Positions 20,285 to 33,653 of a DNA stretch of 45,334 nucleotides are shown piece after piece; the stretch's first letter is position 1; each line of letters opens with the position of its first letter. The notes beneath the pieces were generated by a model, which saw only the letters and a list, made by a program, of their open reading frames with translations, was not told the DNA's origin and ran no database searches. This DNA is from Helochares maculicollis (Eukaryota > Arthropoda > Insecta > Coleoptera > Hydrophilidae): assembly GCA_033557835.1 (NCBI GenBank), contig JAWQRO010000266.1, positions 1 to 45,334 on the forward strand, read 5' to 3'. A program made the position numbers and the translations under genes.

Positions 20285-23090
20285 TTATCTGTTATCAATC
20301 AATACCTTTGGTGGACTGGATCAGGTCGGTCTCTTGGCGATCTGATGGAGATGGCGATGATGGAAATCTGTAGGTTTTTTATGGTATTAATTGGTAAATA
20401 CTATCGATGCACGTTTGGACATGGCTCTGCGGGGTGTTCCTTTGAGTGATACCCCATCTAAGTTCTTTCCCAACCGGCCTAAGTTCCTCTACATGTGGGT
20501 TCCTCTGTCGTTTGGCACGAAAAATGACTTGTTTGATTTCGAGAAATTAATACTTCCATTCGTGGTAATGGTGGGTCATTTGCGCGCCATGCCGGCTTGG
20601 GACTTTGATGATGAAAAGGAAGAAAGTGGGCGTTCTATGATGGTCGTAGAACAATTAGAATTAATTTGGACGCCTTGGGCTTTGATTAATTTGCATTTCG
20701 CAGCTTTTATCTAGTTATCTACTACTTAACGTCCTGTTGCCCATTTGTTATTATTTAGAAATGATGTCGTATAACCCATATTTGGGTTTGGTTGACTGAT
20801 CTTGTTTCGATGTTTCTTGAGGCAATTTCATTTGATCATTTCGATGTGATTTGGACTAATTTATTGGACCGAAAATAAACATTTACATCCATTCGTCAGT
20901 ACCAGTAGGAGTACTAGTACTGCTCCTAAAACTGACGTGGGCATCAAAGATTTTGAAAATTCTACGGTAAGGCAGCAGGGTGCACACATGTTACACTGAT
21001 AACCGACCAAAACCTTGTTACAGAAGAATGAACAACCGAAAAGTAGTTGTGTATGTAATCGATAGATTTAGGAGAAAACTACCGTTGGAATTTATGACAT
21101 TTTTCGTACTCATGGCTTACACATTTCGTAATTTTAAATAGAGTGCTTTGTTTTACACGTATTTTTAAGGTAAATAACAGAACACTTTTGATTGATTGCC
21201 TTTTGATTCATGAGTCTACTCATTGATGTACAGAGGAGGTGATGCAAAGATATTAAATAAAAGAAAAACGGTCGTTATCTTGTTTGAGACGAAGTAAACA
21301 AATTCTTTTCTGTTTATTTTGAAGTCTGTTTTTGGCCGCCTGTGTTTGCTTTAAGGGAGTCTTGTTTGCACGACCTGGAAGACGTGTTTCGTCAACTCTA
21401 ACCATGAGGCAATACTCTTGTATAGAGAGTAGAGAGAGGTGTTTGGATTATCTTTGCGTGTTAGCTCATCTCGATGATAAAATTATATGTACCTATAATT
21501 CTTTTATGGAAAATCCTGGCTCCTAATGTCTTTTAAATAACCCTGATGGTTGGTGGTGCTAATCACGTTTATAATAGCGGCAGTAAAAATAGATCGAAGG
21601 CAAGAAATGAAAACTCTGACATTTCCTTTTAGATTTTTGTTTTGTTTGGTTGTTGGTGGCCCTGGTATTTTTAGGAAACGGAAGGACACGTGCTGTTTCA
21701 GCCCCATTTCGTGTGTGAGAGTGCGTGTGCTCGATTCCAAATGGGCGTTACTACATTTTTGCAGGATGGAATTCAGGGGTGTACAGATTCAAGTGAGCGT
21801 GCAGCTTTTATGTTGGTTGCTCGTTATAAGCAGATGCGATGTGTTAAGGATTTTTTTTACTCTTTAGCGATAATCGTGCAGTAATTATTTAAAGTATTCA
21901 CATTTTTCTGTTGGAACTTTTGTTTAAAAAGAACCCAGTTATATCATGAAGTATTTCTTTGTTCCATCATTGTTATAAACTTCCGCTGCATCTACTGGCA
22001 CTGGCAAGATTTGATTGTTAAATCGCTGGTAAACCCTATGATCTGCCCCAACAGTCTATTCCTCAAAGTCGTAGTAAATCCATTCGTTCATCTAAATTAA
22101 TCAGATTTTCATTGTGCTATGAACGAGATTTTCATTATTTTAGTCCAAAGAGTTGGCATCTATGGCTCAAGATTTCATGAAGTACTGAGAATTAAAAGTC
22201 ATTTAATTTGCTTTGGCATCAATATCAACAAATGTGTGGGTAAGAGTATAAAAATAACAGTTTGTGATGTATGAGGGATGTCATTTATGTTTTGCATGCA
22301 GGACCATAGAGGTCGCTACTAATGGAATGTCAACATTTAAAAAACTTAAATCCAAAGTCCAAAAAGATGGTCACGACTTTTATCACAAAAGCAAGTCATC
22401 TAATAACAGTAGCAACCCCATATAGATCTAAAAACAGTTAATGCTGGTTGGCATACAACCATTTGTTTTCCGCAGCGAAATGTTAGACAATCTTTTGTAG
22501 AGTCTTAATCCAAGTTCCAATAATCAGAAATCGATTTAAGAATGCAATTTTGACTGTACCAATAAGCGTGTGGTTCTAGCGAACCACAAGTACATTAATC
22601 GTCACGGAAAAAAACCAATAAAATCAATTTGATGTGTTCTATCTCTATATGCAAAATCTGAAAGGCAGGCATCCCTTATAAAAGCTTCGTTTTTAGGGGA
22701 TGATTGCTGAAACTTTGAAGACACAACGTTTATTCTAATGTTGCAAAAACACTTTATGGACTGTTGTTTGCTAATAAAAATAGAGCAGCAGTGCCCAAAT
22801 GGCCTAAATTCAAGACCTCAAACAATACACGTAATTCGTTATACATCTGACATAGAGAAGTTAAGAACTTTTACATTACCTTATACTTCAAGAGTCAAGA
22901 GTAATCATATACAGGGTGTTGCAGAATTAATTTCAAATACTTAACCCATATGTTAAAAACGCCAATGTGACCACCACGACCTGGTATTTTCTAAGTATAA
23001 ATAAAAATGAAAAGTTGGCTAATTTGAGACTCCTGGCATAATAGAAATGATGCCGATAGACCATGCTGGGTTAAAGAATATTATGACTGC
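20285..23090. other. Noncoding stretch, no supported gene
   Basis: The longest plus-strand frames (20391-20714 and 21550-21867) show no family motif, signal peptide or matched splice pair, and I treat them as chance. A near-palindrome built on GTACTAGTAC lies at 20905-20927, and a perfect 7-bp hairpin, GTGGTTC TAGC GAACCAC, at 22570-22587. Neither has a known role here. Confidence 0.4.
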
Positions 23091-23096
23091 ACCGTT

Positions 23097-23575
23097 ATTG
23101 CTATAAAAATAACGGCATCACAATCAAACACGTTATTAGATTCTTCAAAACCTCGAGATTAAATTTTTTCATGAACGCAAAAGAACATAAACAACCATTG
23201 AAATCAAATTTTATAGTTCCGCGTTTTTGCGAATCATTTAAAACACGTGACCTCGACAAAAGATCGCTTTGTTATTATATTTTACCGCAAGAAAGACGAT
23301 TACATCATACATCGCAAACTAATGTCACCTTTATCTCTATAAAAATACCGGCATCATAATCAAAACAAGTCGTTAGATCCGTCATAATTACGAGATAAAA
23401 TTATTTCACGTACACAAAACCTTCCTAATAATATAAAGACAGAAAAAGAACATAAACAACCATTTAAGTAAAATTTTATTGGAGCTTGTTGTTTTTTTGA
23501 ACTGGAAATCGTACGTGACCTCGAAAGAACATCGCTTTATATTTATATAGTACAAATTCATGTTATTGCGATGAC
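23097..23575. repeat. Two-unit tandem duplication, period about 239 bp
   Basis: Unit 1 begins CTATAAAAATAACGGCATCACAATC at about 23101; unit 2 begins CTATAAAAATACCGGCATCATAATC at about 23339 (cited as landmarks). Both units continue with GTTAGAT, GAGAT, AAAGAACATAAACAACCATT, TTTTAT and CGTGACCTCGA...GATCGCTTT. Identity is about 75-80 percent with indels. There is no coding potential. It may be a short satellite or part of an unknown dispersed repeat. Confidence 0.7.
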
Positions 23576-26500
23576 AGAAAAAGCATGCACCGCTTCTCTT
23601 GCGTCTGTGAGCTTTGAGCTTGGCGTTTTTTTTATGAGCATCCGCTTTCATTTTTATCACCTTGTTTACAATAAAGTTATGGTTTTTCTTGTTTCGTGAT
23701 TAGTAAGTTCAAATGATTTACATATTAGTAAATATTGTCTTTCTTTAAATAAAACAAAAAAAAGTTTAGCTAACTTACATAATAGTAAATAATGTATTAA
23801 AAACAAATTGAAATGAACGCAATCCGACCAAACATGCGGCGCTTGTTTTTCCTCTCCGGTTGAAATTTATTGGGCTGTTAACTTTTTTCGCTCGTCTTTA
23901 TTTCTTTTCAACGAGGGTTTTTTATTATTATTTCGTCAGTTTCGAGTCCTGATGCTTTAAGCGCAGACAAGAATGCAATTTTTTGAAAAACTGATAAAAT
24001 TCGTCTGTGTTCGACCGACGACGTCATAGGGAATTTCAACAGTGGTTCTTAACATGTACATGTAATTAATATCTGTTACTAATTATGCCCCAAAATGCAA
24101 ACAAAAACCTATCGCTTATTATTTCTTATATTTACCACCCCTTTAAGTTTTGTAACTTAATTTTGAAACAGGTTGTATAATGGCCAATAATACCGGAACG
24201 AAAAAATCGGGTAAGTTCTAAAATTCAAACAAGTGAAGCTTCGGGTAATAACTTCTCCCTGTTACAAAATTTCCAACTAGAATCGATGTTTACTAGCTTC
24301 AGTACATTTAGAAATGTCCTCCCGGGGCCACTGAGAAATAGTAGTTTACTTGTGTGTATTTATATCATCAATATACAATAATAAACAAATAATTCTTTTT
24401 ATCTTGGAAAAACGTTTACATGCTGCTGATTTAATTCCAATGCGTAGATTACGAACAAGGCTTTGTACATTTGCAAACATTTGTCCGATTTAGATTCCTT
24501 ATCATAAAGCATGTTATTTTTAAACCCCACAATGGCTCTTCTTGCATCACCCGCGAAGAGATTTCGTTACTCATCTCATTATTAATCGTTTGTTGTGACT
24601 AAATCCCAGGCCTGATGGGCTTATATTAAAACCGCAACTTCTATCTAGGTTTCGTCTGGAGCTGGATGATTCACGAGACCTATGTTTTATAAAAGCTAAT
24701 GCTTCACCGCCTTCGGTGATTAATGCACGCAGACAACCATTAATACTTCAGTTGCTCGGATTTGGCGTACTTACTGAGAATTCCTTTTTAACATGTATTT
24801 GTACCGCCTGTAATGACTTACCAAGACAAAATTAGTCAAGTTTTTAATTAGAAATAAGAGCTATTTCTGGGCGCAGCACAAATAAGAACTTAACAGTTTA
24901 ATATTTTAATTGCAAAGCAAAAATAAAACTTTAAGTAACAAACATTACTAGCTAAGAACTTGCTAGAAAATAGTACCCACTAAGTCAGAATGTGAAAAAT
25001 CATGCATTGGCCCCTAATTCTTACACACAGATTTAAATACAACATTTCTAAACCTATCTATGAGATTTCTGTCGCCTAAATGTGCAGTAAGGCTTCATTA
25101 CTGGCATTTTAAATAGAAACGTTAGAAGTTGAACACTTGCATATAAACAATGGGCAGTGGCCCGGCTGTAAAAAAACATGCTTTGGCCCACATTTTACCA
25201 CAAAATCCTAACAAAAGCGTTTCTAATTCGCCGAAGCAAAGAGAGCTGCAAACTGCCTCGACATATCAATTGTTCGCTTTGGAACCCCGAGTACCTCACG
25301 ATTGTCTTAAACATCTTGTGACACAAATTAGGACAACCGCAGGGAGTTATGAAGAAAGGTTTTCGAAATCCTTCTTCCCATGTCAATTTCAAGGAAAATA
25401 TCTCGGTGGAATAGAACGGAAATAATAGGCCTCACAGGCTGACTCCTAAAGTGTTTAGTGGCGAAGGTAATTTTCACACGCACAAGAGGCGCATCAAGAG
25501 GTGAGTCACGGGGGCCTGTCGCGAGGCAAGTAGTGGTTCTTGTCGAAACTTGTGCTAGCAAGATTCTTTCTTCAGATGGATTATCCTGGATTATGACCCG
25601 AAAGAGCGCATTTTTCTGGTCGGGCTGTTCTCTTCTTTCTCGGGTCCATCAAGAGGCCCCTCTTCTCTCTCTCCACTGACCCCATTGTTGCGAATTCTTG
25701 AAAGGAATGCACCTAATTGGAGGGTGGGGGGGATAATGAATGTGATTAATGTAGACTCATAAACCTCGCACTGCACACCTTCAGGCCATCTGCCAGCCGC
25801 AGCACCGCCTTTTGCTCTTAAATTAACAAATAGTTCATCTCTTGGATGCTCAAAGGGATCTTATGAATTAAAGAAAAACATTCTTTAATTCATACGAGCA
25901 TTCTTTCAATCAAACAAGCCATGAAACTAGACCTTCTTCGCCGTGAGCCAACCCTTTGAACATTTTTAATGGCCTGAAGGCCGTAACCACTATAATTAAA
26001 TCTCTTCTATCTTATTAAGCTTGTAAAAGCTTAAGTAAATGCTCGGTTTAAATGAAAATAAATTTCTAACAAGAAAGGGTGGCTAGAAGTCTAATTAAAT
26101 TAGGATGATGTCGCATCTTGACCTCCTCCATCACCAGACTTGAGCCAATGCCAACTCGATGAATAACTTAGAGATAATTTCCTGTATCCGTTCGAAAGCT
26201 CGGTTCGTTTCGGAGGTGGGATTATTAAAGTCGAAAGTGTACTCAAAAGAATTTCATTCATATTTTATTTGTTTGAACTGTAAGCGCGACTGGAAGAATG
26301 CGAGAGGGCAAATATTGTTCAAGTGGAGGCGCTGAGGGTCAGGTAGATGAGGATTCTTATTGTCCATGGGCGGTACGTAAAAGGTTCAACACACTCTCAA
26401 TAACGTCCATAACTTGAAAAATCAACAAATTAATATTCTTCTTGCAAATGTTGGCTCTTTTTGTTTGCTTATCCGTTTTGCCAGTGGACTTGGGAGGCGC

Positions 26501-29234
26501 TTTTTACGATTGCTGCGGATGGTGCTTCCATTCAACACCCTCCTTGCATCCAGTAGCCTAAAGAATTAGCAGGCTTACACAAGAATTGCTCGTAACTGTC
26601 AAAATTAATTGTGTCGGGGGCACCAGGGTGATCAATAAACGTAAACTTTGTGACATTTACTGCACTGCCATCTACTCAGCTTACTCCAGTGATTTACATC
26701 GCCGACCGACCGCCGGAGGAAGGAAAGGGGTTTTTAATCGATCCTCACCATATTTATAACGTTGAGGTTATGTCTCCAAGTCGGATTGGTTACCGAGATG
26801 CACGGGTTATTTTGATGTTTTAATTTCGTCTGAACATGCTTGGTGGTCTTTTCCAGAAGGTTGTATTGTCTGCACGCTACCTGTTGGTCACCTGGGGACG
26901 CCCATGCGTATAGTAATAAAATCAAGCATGACCGAGCCTGCTAAAGACATGGATAGTAGAGGCGGAGAAGACATAAAAGTTGTCACTAAAAATAAGGGTG
27001 AAGATTAAGAAACAAGTTACTTATTACTTCCTCAATTTAGAGATTCCTTTCTCATGGGCTAGGGCCGAAATTGAGAAATATGAGCATTTTATTTCGTTTA
27101 AGAGATAATAAGAGAGTTTAATAGTATGCTATTAACAGCGATGGGAGCTTATCTAAATTGAAGCAGCGAGCAGCACGTTTTATCTCGCTTTCCGATTCAG
27201 ATTACGGATTTATTTCTATTTGATATACTTGATCCTACGGATTTTGTTGGTTTTTCCTCATACGTATTTATTTTTAAGCAATCGGGCTGCTTTACTCACC
27301 GCTTTGATTATTATTAGTTTGTTAAGCAAAGACGTTAAATTGATCTAATTTTGGCAGAAGTTGCCAGAATCCAATTATCTTTAAGTAATATACAGTGGAT
27401 ATCCATAATCTATACATTCCATCGTGCGCTTTTTTGTACTGTGTATTTTTTAAGTTACGGTTTTCATTTCTTTGTGGTCTGAGGCGTCAAAGAATGTGGT
27501 ACCAAGTTACGTTCAGTCATTCTGTTTGCTGATGAAAAGGCCTGCATAGAGTGGATTATGAACGAAAAGAAAGGCGCCTGCTATTCATAAACGCATTCAT
27601 AAAATTCCTAAAGTAACTTGAAACGGAGATGGAGGGTGAGTAGAAGTAAGGCGATGCAGCAGCGGATGGGCCGGCATAATATCGTTGCAGGTGCATTCTT
27701 GTGCGCCAATGCACCTTGGCTGCTTTTAATCAACGAAACATCTGCCTATATGGACTGATATAATGCTAAGATTATGCGGAGTACCTCAGATCTGGAAGTT
27801 TTTTTCAATGAAATCACCTCCGAGCGGATGCAGATCCCCTTTATACCTCTGGATTTGTAACAGTTATTCCCATTTCTTTTCTTCTTTTGTTGATCACCCG
27901 AGGTGGCCAAACTTGTGAATCAACGTCAAATTATCCGCTTCTTTTCGAAAAGAATCCAAACCCAAACGCCGAATAAACAAGCCTTAATTACCGACCATTA
28001 AATTTTATTGATGTTGTGAAACTATACCTAAGGTATAGATAGATGATACCATTGAACGATTATATAGTATTTTGATACCTTTCGAATAGATCTGATTTGT
28101 AAGTATCGATCACAGGTTTTTACTCTTTTAGACAGTAAATCAAGCAAAAGCTACTTACGTAATGGTAATTTTGGAATTTGATACTTCTCGTTTTGAGAAC
28201 CTTGGGCCTGAGCGAATTTTTTCCATTTTCTATTTTACATTGACTAGATCTTTTATAGCCCAATTAACGCGTATATAAACTGTCTCATACTAAATTCATG
28301 TGATTACCTGCTGAAGGTTTTGGTTTTTGTAGACTTTCTTAGCAAAACCTGCTCTTTGTTGACGAAAAATTGACGATTTTAATAACTAAAATGATATCGA
28401 TTAATTTGAAAGAGACATTTCTTAGAATGGAAAATGAGATATGTTGTTATGTTGAACAAATCATTTTCTGTGCCGAATTTATTTGCTGAAAATATTTTTT
28501 TATGTTAAACATTGACAGCAAATGTTCTTGTTCGCTTATGTTGCCATAACATTAAGATCCTTGTGCTATACCCCAAAATTGCTCTTACTTACCTTTGCAT
28601 CATATCTACTTGTAAAAACTCTTGTTACATATTAACAATTGAATGACTGAAAGAGCAGCTGTCTTAATTATTTCAAACTTTTCTCTAAAAGTGACGACTG
28701 AAAATATATTAATTTGTAGTTGCAAACAATCAGAAAATGCAGAAGCACAGTTAATACGTGATAAAAGTTATGTATTTTCATGTTTGTGATTATTAGATGG
28801 CAAATATTTATTTTACTGCCTTACTTAACTATCTAAACTTAGAGTACTAACGTATATAGCCTGTAGGATTTTTACTTGTTATTTTCATCGAGCTAAAATA
28901 ATAGCCAAAAGCATTATTTTCCTATTTTCGAGTAATGACAAATCGCAAAGCTTCGCCATGAACTGTTCTGTACACTTTCGAGCCTTTAAAGATAGATACT
29001 TACTAACCGTTTCAAATTTCAACAATACTGTTTGAATACTCAATTTTAAAATGATCAACATGCTTTTTTACTGTCCTTTTTTGACCATCGTCATTATACC
29101 GCCTGGGTGTGTATGAAACCATGAAAACGCTCAAATCGTCAAAGCAGAAATGATGACATTTGGCTTTTATCGCAACAGCTGCATCAACTTTTGAGACATG
29201 CACCGCCACTGAAAGTACCTCTTTACCTACAAAG
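23576..29234. other. Long noncoding stretch
   Basis: I find no supported gene. Open frames at 25150-25425 (plus), 26734-26925 (minus) and 29012-29242 (minus) lack recognisable motifs. At 25437-25500 an interval between an acceptor-like CCTCACAG and a donor GAG then GTGAGT is open in one frame, but its length makes that uninformative. An inverted repeat (AATTAAAGAAAAACATTCTTTAATT) lies at 25866-25890, and a palindrome CTATACCTAAGGTATAG at 28022-28038. 28590-28640 shows an acceptor/donor pair enclosing 54 bases with stops in all frames, so it is not a coding exon. Confidence 0.4.
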
Positions 29235-31160
29235 TGTTTCAATTCAAAATGGACAAAAAATAGTAGTTCATCAATATCCTACCAGACTTCGCTAACTCGG
29301 GGTTCACTCGCTTCGCTCGCTCACCCCTAGCAGAGTGCGAATGTATTAAAGCATAAACTCGCCAAAACGAGTTGACGGACTTTATAAGATGAAAGTATAA
29401 CATTTCAGCTGCATTTTAGCATCATATAACTTATATGCAGTGATATAAAACCGTTTATACATTAGATAAAACACATCTAACATCTGAGCCTTACGTTACA
29501 TCTTACATAACGTCTAATATAGTTGTGAGACGCTCATTGTACGCTTCTGAAAATTAGTACAACCAATTCTCTCAACAAGTATTTCAATTATTTTGAAGTA
29601 ACCATTGCAATAATCCATATAAAACAAAATTCAATTGTTACATTCTTTTGGTTGTATCTTAATCCCTATGCAGTTCAAAATGGACATTCAAAAAGAAAAA
29701 AGATCATCAATATCCAAATAAGATTCGCTTACTCGAGTGTCACTCACTTTACAAGATGAGAGTATAAACTTTCAGCTGGATTTTAGCACCGTATAACGTT
29801 TATGCACTTATATAAAACCACTTATACATTAGATAAGACACATCTAACATCTGAACCTTACGATACATCTTACATAACGTCTTGTATAATTGTGAGACGC
29901 TCATTATACGCTTCTGATAATTAGTACATCCATTTCTTTCAATAAGTATTTCGATTATTTTCAAGTAGACATTGAAATAGTTCATATAAACAAAATTCAA
30001 CTGGTAAATTCTTGTGGCTGTATCTTAATCCCAATGCAGTTCAAAATGGACACGCAAAAAGAAAATAGTTGTACATCAACAACCAAATAAGCTTCGCTCA
30101 CTAGGGGTTCACTCGCTTCGCTCATTCACCCCTCGCAGAATACTAATATATTAAAGAATAAACTCGCTAAAACGAGTTGACTAATTTTATAAGATAAATG
30201 TATAAAACCGTTTATACATTAGATGAGACACATCTAACATCTAAACCTTACATTACATCTTACATAATGTCTAAAATAATTGTGAGACGCTCATTTCAAG
30301 TAACCATTGAAACAATTCATATAAAACAAAATTCATTTGTTAAATTCTGTTGGCCGTATTTTAACTCAAATGCAGTTCAAAATGAACAGGTAAAAAGAAA
30401 ATAGTTGTACATCAATATCCAAACAAGCTTCGCTTACTCGTTGTGTTGTCAAGAGATAGCACATGAAATCCATTGAAGTATGAAATGATTGAAATTGAAA
30501 AACGCCCATAATGGGCTCAAAGATACGGCAAAGTAATTCTGCATCACGACAACGTTCCTGCACATTTAGCCAAAGTGGTCAATAAAGCGATTTTTTCGCT
30601 TGGTTGGGATCTCTTACCCCATCCGCCGTATTGACCAGACCTGGCGCCTTCTGATTATCACCTCTTCTCATCGATGAGACACGCACTGGCAGAGCAACAC
30701 TTCAAGACTTTCGAAAATGTACAAAAATGGCTCGATGAATGGATATCAATGAAAGTTGAAGCTTTCTTTAGGAATGGTATCCATAAACTGACCGAGAGAT
30801 GGGTAAAATATGTAAAAAGCGAGGACCATACTTTGAATAAAAAACGTTTTACCATTGTTCTTAAATACTTGGATATTTTTCATGAAAAAACGACATTTTA
30901 AACTTGCGCATCTGGTATAAGATGAAAGTATAAAATGTTAGCATCGTACAACTTTTATGCAGAGATTTAGACCCGCTAAAGCATTAGATAAGAAAATATT
31001 AAGCGAAGACATATCCAACATCTGAACCTTACCCTATATCTTACTATACATAAGGTCTAATATAATTGCGAGACGCTTACTGTACGCTCCTGAAAATATA
31101 TTTCTTTCAATATATTCGGCATTAAATAATCATTGATATGTAACTAAAAAAACAAATATA
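29235..31160. repeat. Satellite-like tandem array, four to five units of about 340-430 bp
   Basis: Units are marked by GAGACGCTCA at 29527, 29894 and 30284 and GAGACGCTTA at 31070, and by CAGTTCAAAATGGA-type boxes near 29241, 29671, 30037 and 30373. Each unit carries ATACATTAGATAAGACACATCTAACATCTGAACC (in two shared blocks), TTACATCTTACATAACGTCT, and CATATAAAACAAAATTCA. Some units also have a GC-rich insert, GGGGTTCACTCGCTTCGCT...CACCCC, followed by AACTCG-loop-CGAGTT. Units differ by indels: unit 2 lacks most of the GC insert and unit 3 lacks the GCTGCATTTTAGCA part. A truncated mariner interrupts the array at about 30485-30915. No protein is encoded. Confidence 0.85.
30485..30915 (+). mobile_element. 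5'-truncated Mos1-like mariner (family B copy 2) inside the satellite array
   Basis: Only the last third of the element is present. It begins at IEKRP then TAA where the family has W/G, and continues VILHHDNVPAHLAKVVNKA, HPPY then TGA for S, PDLAPSDYHLFSS, RHALAEQHFKTFE and VQKWLDEWISMK to the C-terminus. The 3' end matches the other two copies, including the terminal repeat (complement CCAGATGCGCAAGTTTAAAATGTCG) and a flanking TA at 30916. The last frame, 30674-30901, is open but lacks the N-terminal domains and the first catalytic aspartate. Satellite sequence resumes immediately with AAGATGAAAGTATAAAATG, so the mariner landed in the array or was carried into it already truncated. Confidence 0.88.
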
Positions 31161-33324
31161 TATTATAGATACATTTGTACACTATCAATAAAACATATGA
31201 TACGTGTATGCTCTGCAAAATTGATCATTCTCCAAAATTTAGAGTCACATCCATAAAAGACGCTGTTAAAAAGTGGAACGAATTAGTCCACTTAGGTAGC
31301 TACAATTTAGTAACGCTTGTCGATTTTTAACACAATATTTTACTCACTTTCCGTGTTTAATTTTGTAACAACGAAACCCCACAGTCTTACCCGTTTTGTG
31401 AACTAAGTTACGCACAAACCACAGTCAAGTCAGTAACAGACATACTAAGAAATCTCTATTTTGTCACAAAACCACCAGCGATTCATTCTTTTAAGCGATT
31501 AGCAGTTTAGGTTGTTTTACAAGCAAATGAAATTATTCAAATATGCAACCTAATTTCGATGACCGAAACATTGTGAATGAGGGGTAGAGGAAATGCTTCT
31601 CATTTAAATGTTTCTGAATAACAAAAATTTACATCAAATCTGCACATTCTCTAGTACCAATCCTATATATGAAAATTTCCCTCCTCAAGTTTAAGAGTAA
31701 ACAATTTTTTCAACTCGCTAAACCAGTGAAAGATTCGACAAACTCATGGTTTCATGTTTAATGAAAAAGTGTTCAGCTATGAATCCTAAATATACCACAC
31801 TATTAGTAGTGAAATATGATGAAGGATCCATAATGTTTATGAGAGTATTTTTGGAAGTATAGTTTCATTGAACCGAATATGAGAAGTATTTATTAGATAG
31901 AATCTGACACACCTCATTAAGATGGTCCCGCTTTTGTCGTTAAAATGTAAAAATGTCCCTATTAAACACGAATATAATCTATGAATCTCTTGCAGTTGGC
32001 CTAAGAATTTTCAGGCATATTAGAAGCATCGGTTTTGCAATCGCTAAACACTAGATATCAATCTCAAAACCTTTCGAGAGACCTTAGAGCCCGATAGGAT
32101 CGCGTGAAATGCAGCCCTTAAAAATTAGAGGCTTGCTACGACGAAAATACTGGAAAAATATTAACAAACACTTCGAATATTTCAAGCTCTTAGCTTGCCT
32201 ACTTCCTGCTCCACTTCTGCCCAACGGTTATGTTCAATTAAATATAGAGATATGGCGTTATGAACAAAAACTGTCCAACTCAATGAACAAAGGTATTATA
32301 TTTTCTCATTCAGGCGCACATACATCATACACATGTCAACTAACAAATAGGGTACGCATAGATAGAGCCATTTAAAGCAGAAACAATGCCCTTTTCAAAA
32401 TATACCTACGATGTCCAGATTTTATCTGAGCAGAGGACCTGTCAAGAGCTTCCACTGTTATCTCAGGAGGTATTATTTAGAGCCCAGAGGAAATGTACAA
32501 ATTTAAGATCTATCATCGACGGCGGCTAAAGAAAAAACCAAATTATAATAACTGTCGCCAACGTCGGGAAAATAAACAGATGATGTTATACTTTGTGCCC
32601 ATTGTGTACGCTCGCACAGCCTCCTAGATGGATATTATTTGAGGGTTGGGATTAACAATTGAATGGGCTCCTAAAAACGCAGACATATTCGTCATTCATC
32701 AAGGGTGTTAATCTGTATAAAAGACCACCCCCTTTCAAACTGCGGGGTACGTGGGTCCTTATGCAACAAAAGAATCGCTTTGCTAAAACCCTGCGGTACC
32801 AAAAAGGTAGCCGACTTTCGTTAGATCACCCAAGGGGGTACATTTAAAACTTCGATGGTTCAGTAAGCCGATTACCTCTGGTAACAGACAGGAAATACAA
32901 ATAGATATGTTTGTAGACACTTATATTTAAAGAGACCAACAATGGAGTACGAGTAAGACATAAAATTAACGTATATAAAAAAATCACTTAGAGTCGGTAA
33001 TGCACGCTAGGCATAACTAATATGCTACTCGTATAGTATTGATTTGTTATCATCATAATATTTCAGAGTTTAGTTTGATCATAAATAGAAATGGATAGAA
33101 ATTACAGCCGAAAGCACTTCAAAACATTTAAAGTTGCTTCAGAAATATATTTTATTCTTATATTTTTTGCCCGTATATTTATAATTTATTCAAGCTACAT
33201 TAGGTTATTTTTTATAATTTTCTTAAGCCATAGTTTATTCTTCAATGATAATTTATGCCTTGTTCATAGTTTACGTGATGTCTCGCATGGGTAATAATAT
33301 TCAGAAAACATTTATACTGACACA
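31161..33324. other. Noncoding stretch, no supported gene
   Basis: The plus-strand frame at 32109-32375 contains an acceptor-like TATATTTTCTCATTCAG ending at 32312 but no donor or motif that would support an exon. The rest is AT-rich with stops in all frames. Confidence 0.4.
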
Positions 33325-33404
33325 TTAAAAAATTAAAATTAATTTAAAATTCTGTGACGGCCCCAAGACAATCAGCTGACACCCGAGACATATAACTACA
33401 CTGC
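33325..33404 (-). CDS. Possible second and last exon of the secreted-protein gene
   Basis: A strong acceptor on the minus strand (CTTTTTACCTTTCCTTTTG followed by ATGGCAG) ends at 33405, which would make an intron of 249 bp. The following bases join in the required phase (A plus GC gives serine) and stay open for 25 codons (SVVICLGCQLIVLG and on) to TAA at 33325. This would give an 83-residue precursor with two further cysteines. The last ten codons run into AT-rich DNA, and no polyadenylation signal is clear, so the true exon may instead lie elsewhere. Confidence 0.3.
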
Positions 33405-33653
33405 CTGCCATCAAAAGGAAAGGTAAAAAGGAAGTAGTGAACCTAATTTTAATTTTATGGCCCATAAAAATATTTTACACCCTCCCTAAACAATAGACAC
33501 ACCGGTTTGCGAAGGGTGCAGGTCAAGACTTTTTCTACATGGGTTTAATAAATAGTAGACAGGCTAAAGCAAACCTTTGTTATCTTTTATTGTGGTCTTT
33601 ATTCTAAGGCCATAAAACCGTCAGTAAAATTAAGAATGACATTATTTACTTAC

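Noticed and set aside
20391..20714. Plus-strand open frame of 107 codons
   Set aside because: No signal peptide, domain or splice context; length is within chance expectation for a window this size.
20905..20927. Near-palindrome around GTACTAGTAC
   Set aside because: Short and imperfect; no associated element or target duplication.
25437..25501. Plus-strand exon ending at GTGAGT
   Set aside because: Open in one frame for 21 codons, which is expected by chance, and no partner exon was found.
28592..28660. Minus-strand interval between a good acceptor and a perfect GTAAGT donor
   Set aside because: All three frames contain stops within 54 bases, so it cannot be a coding exon.
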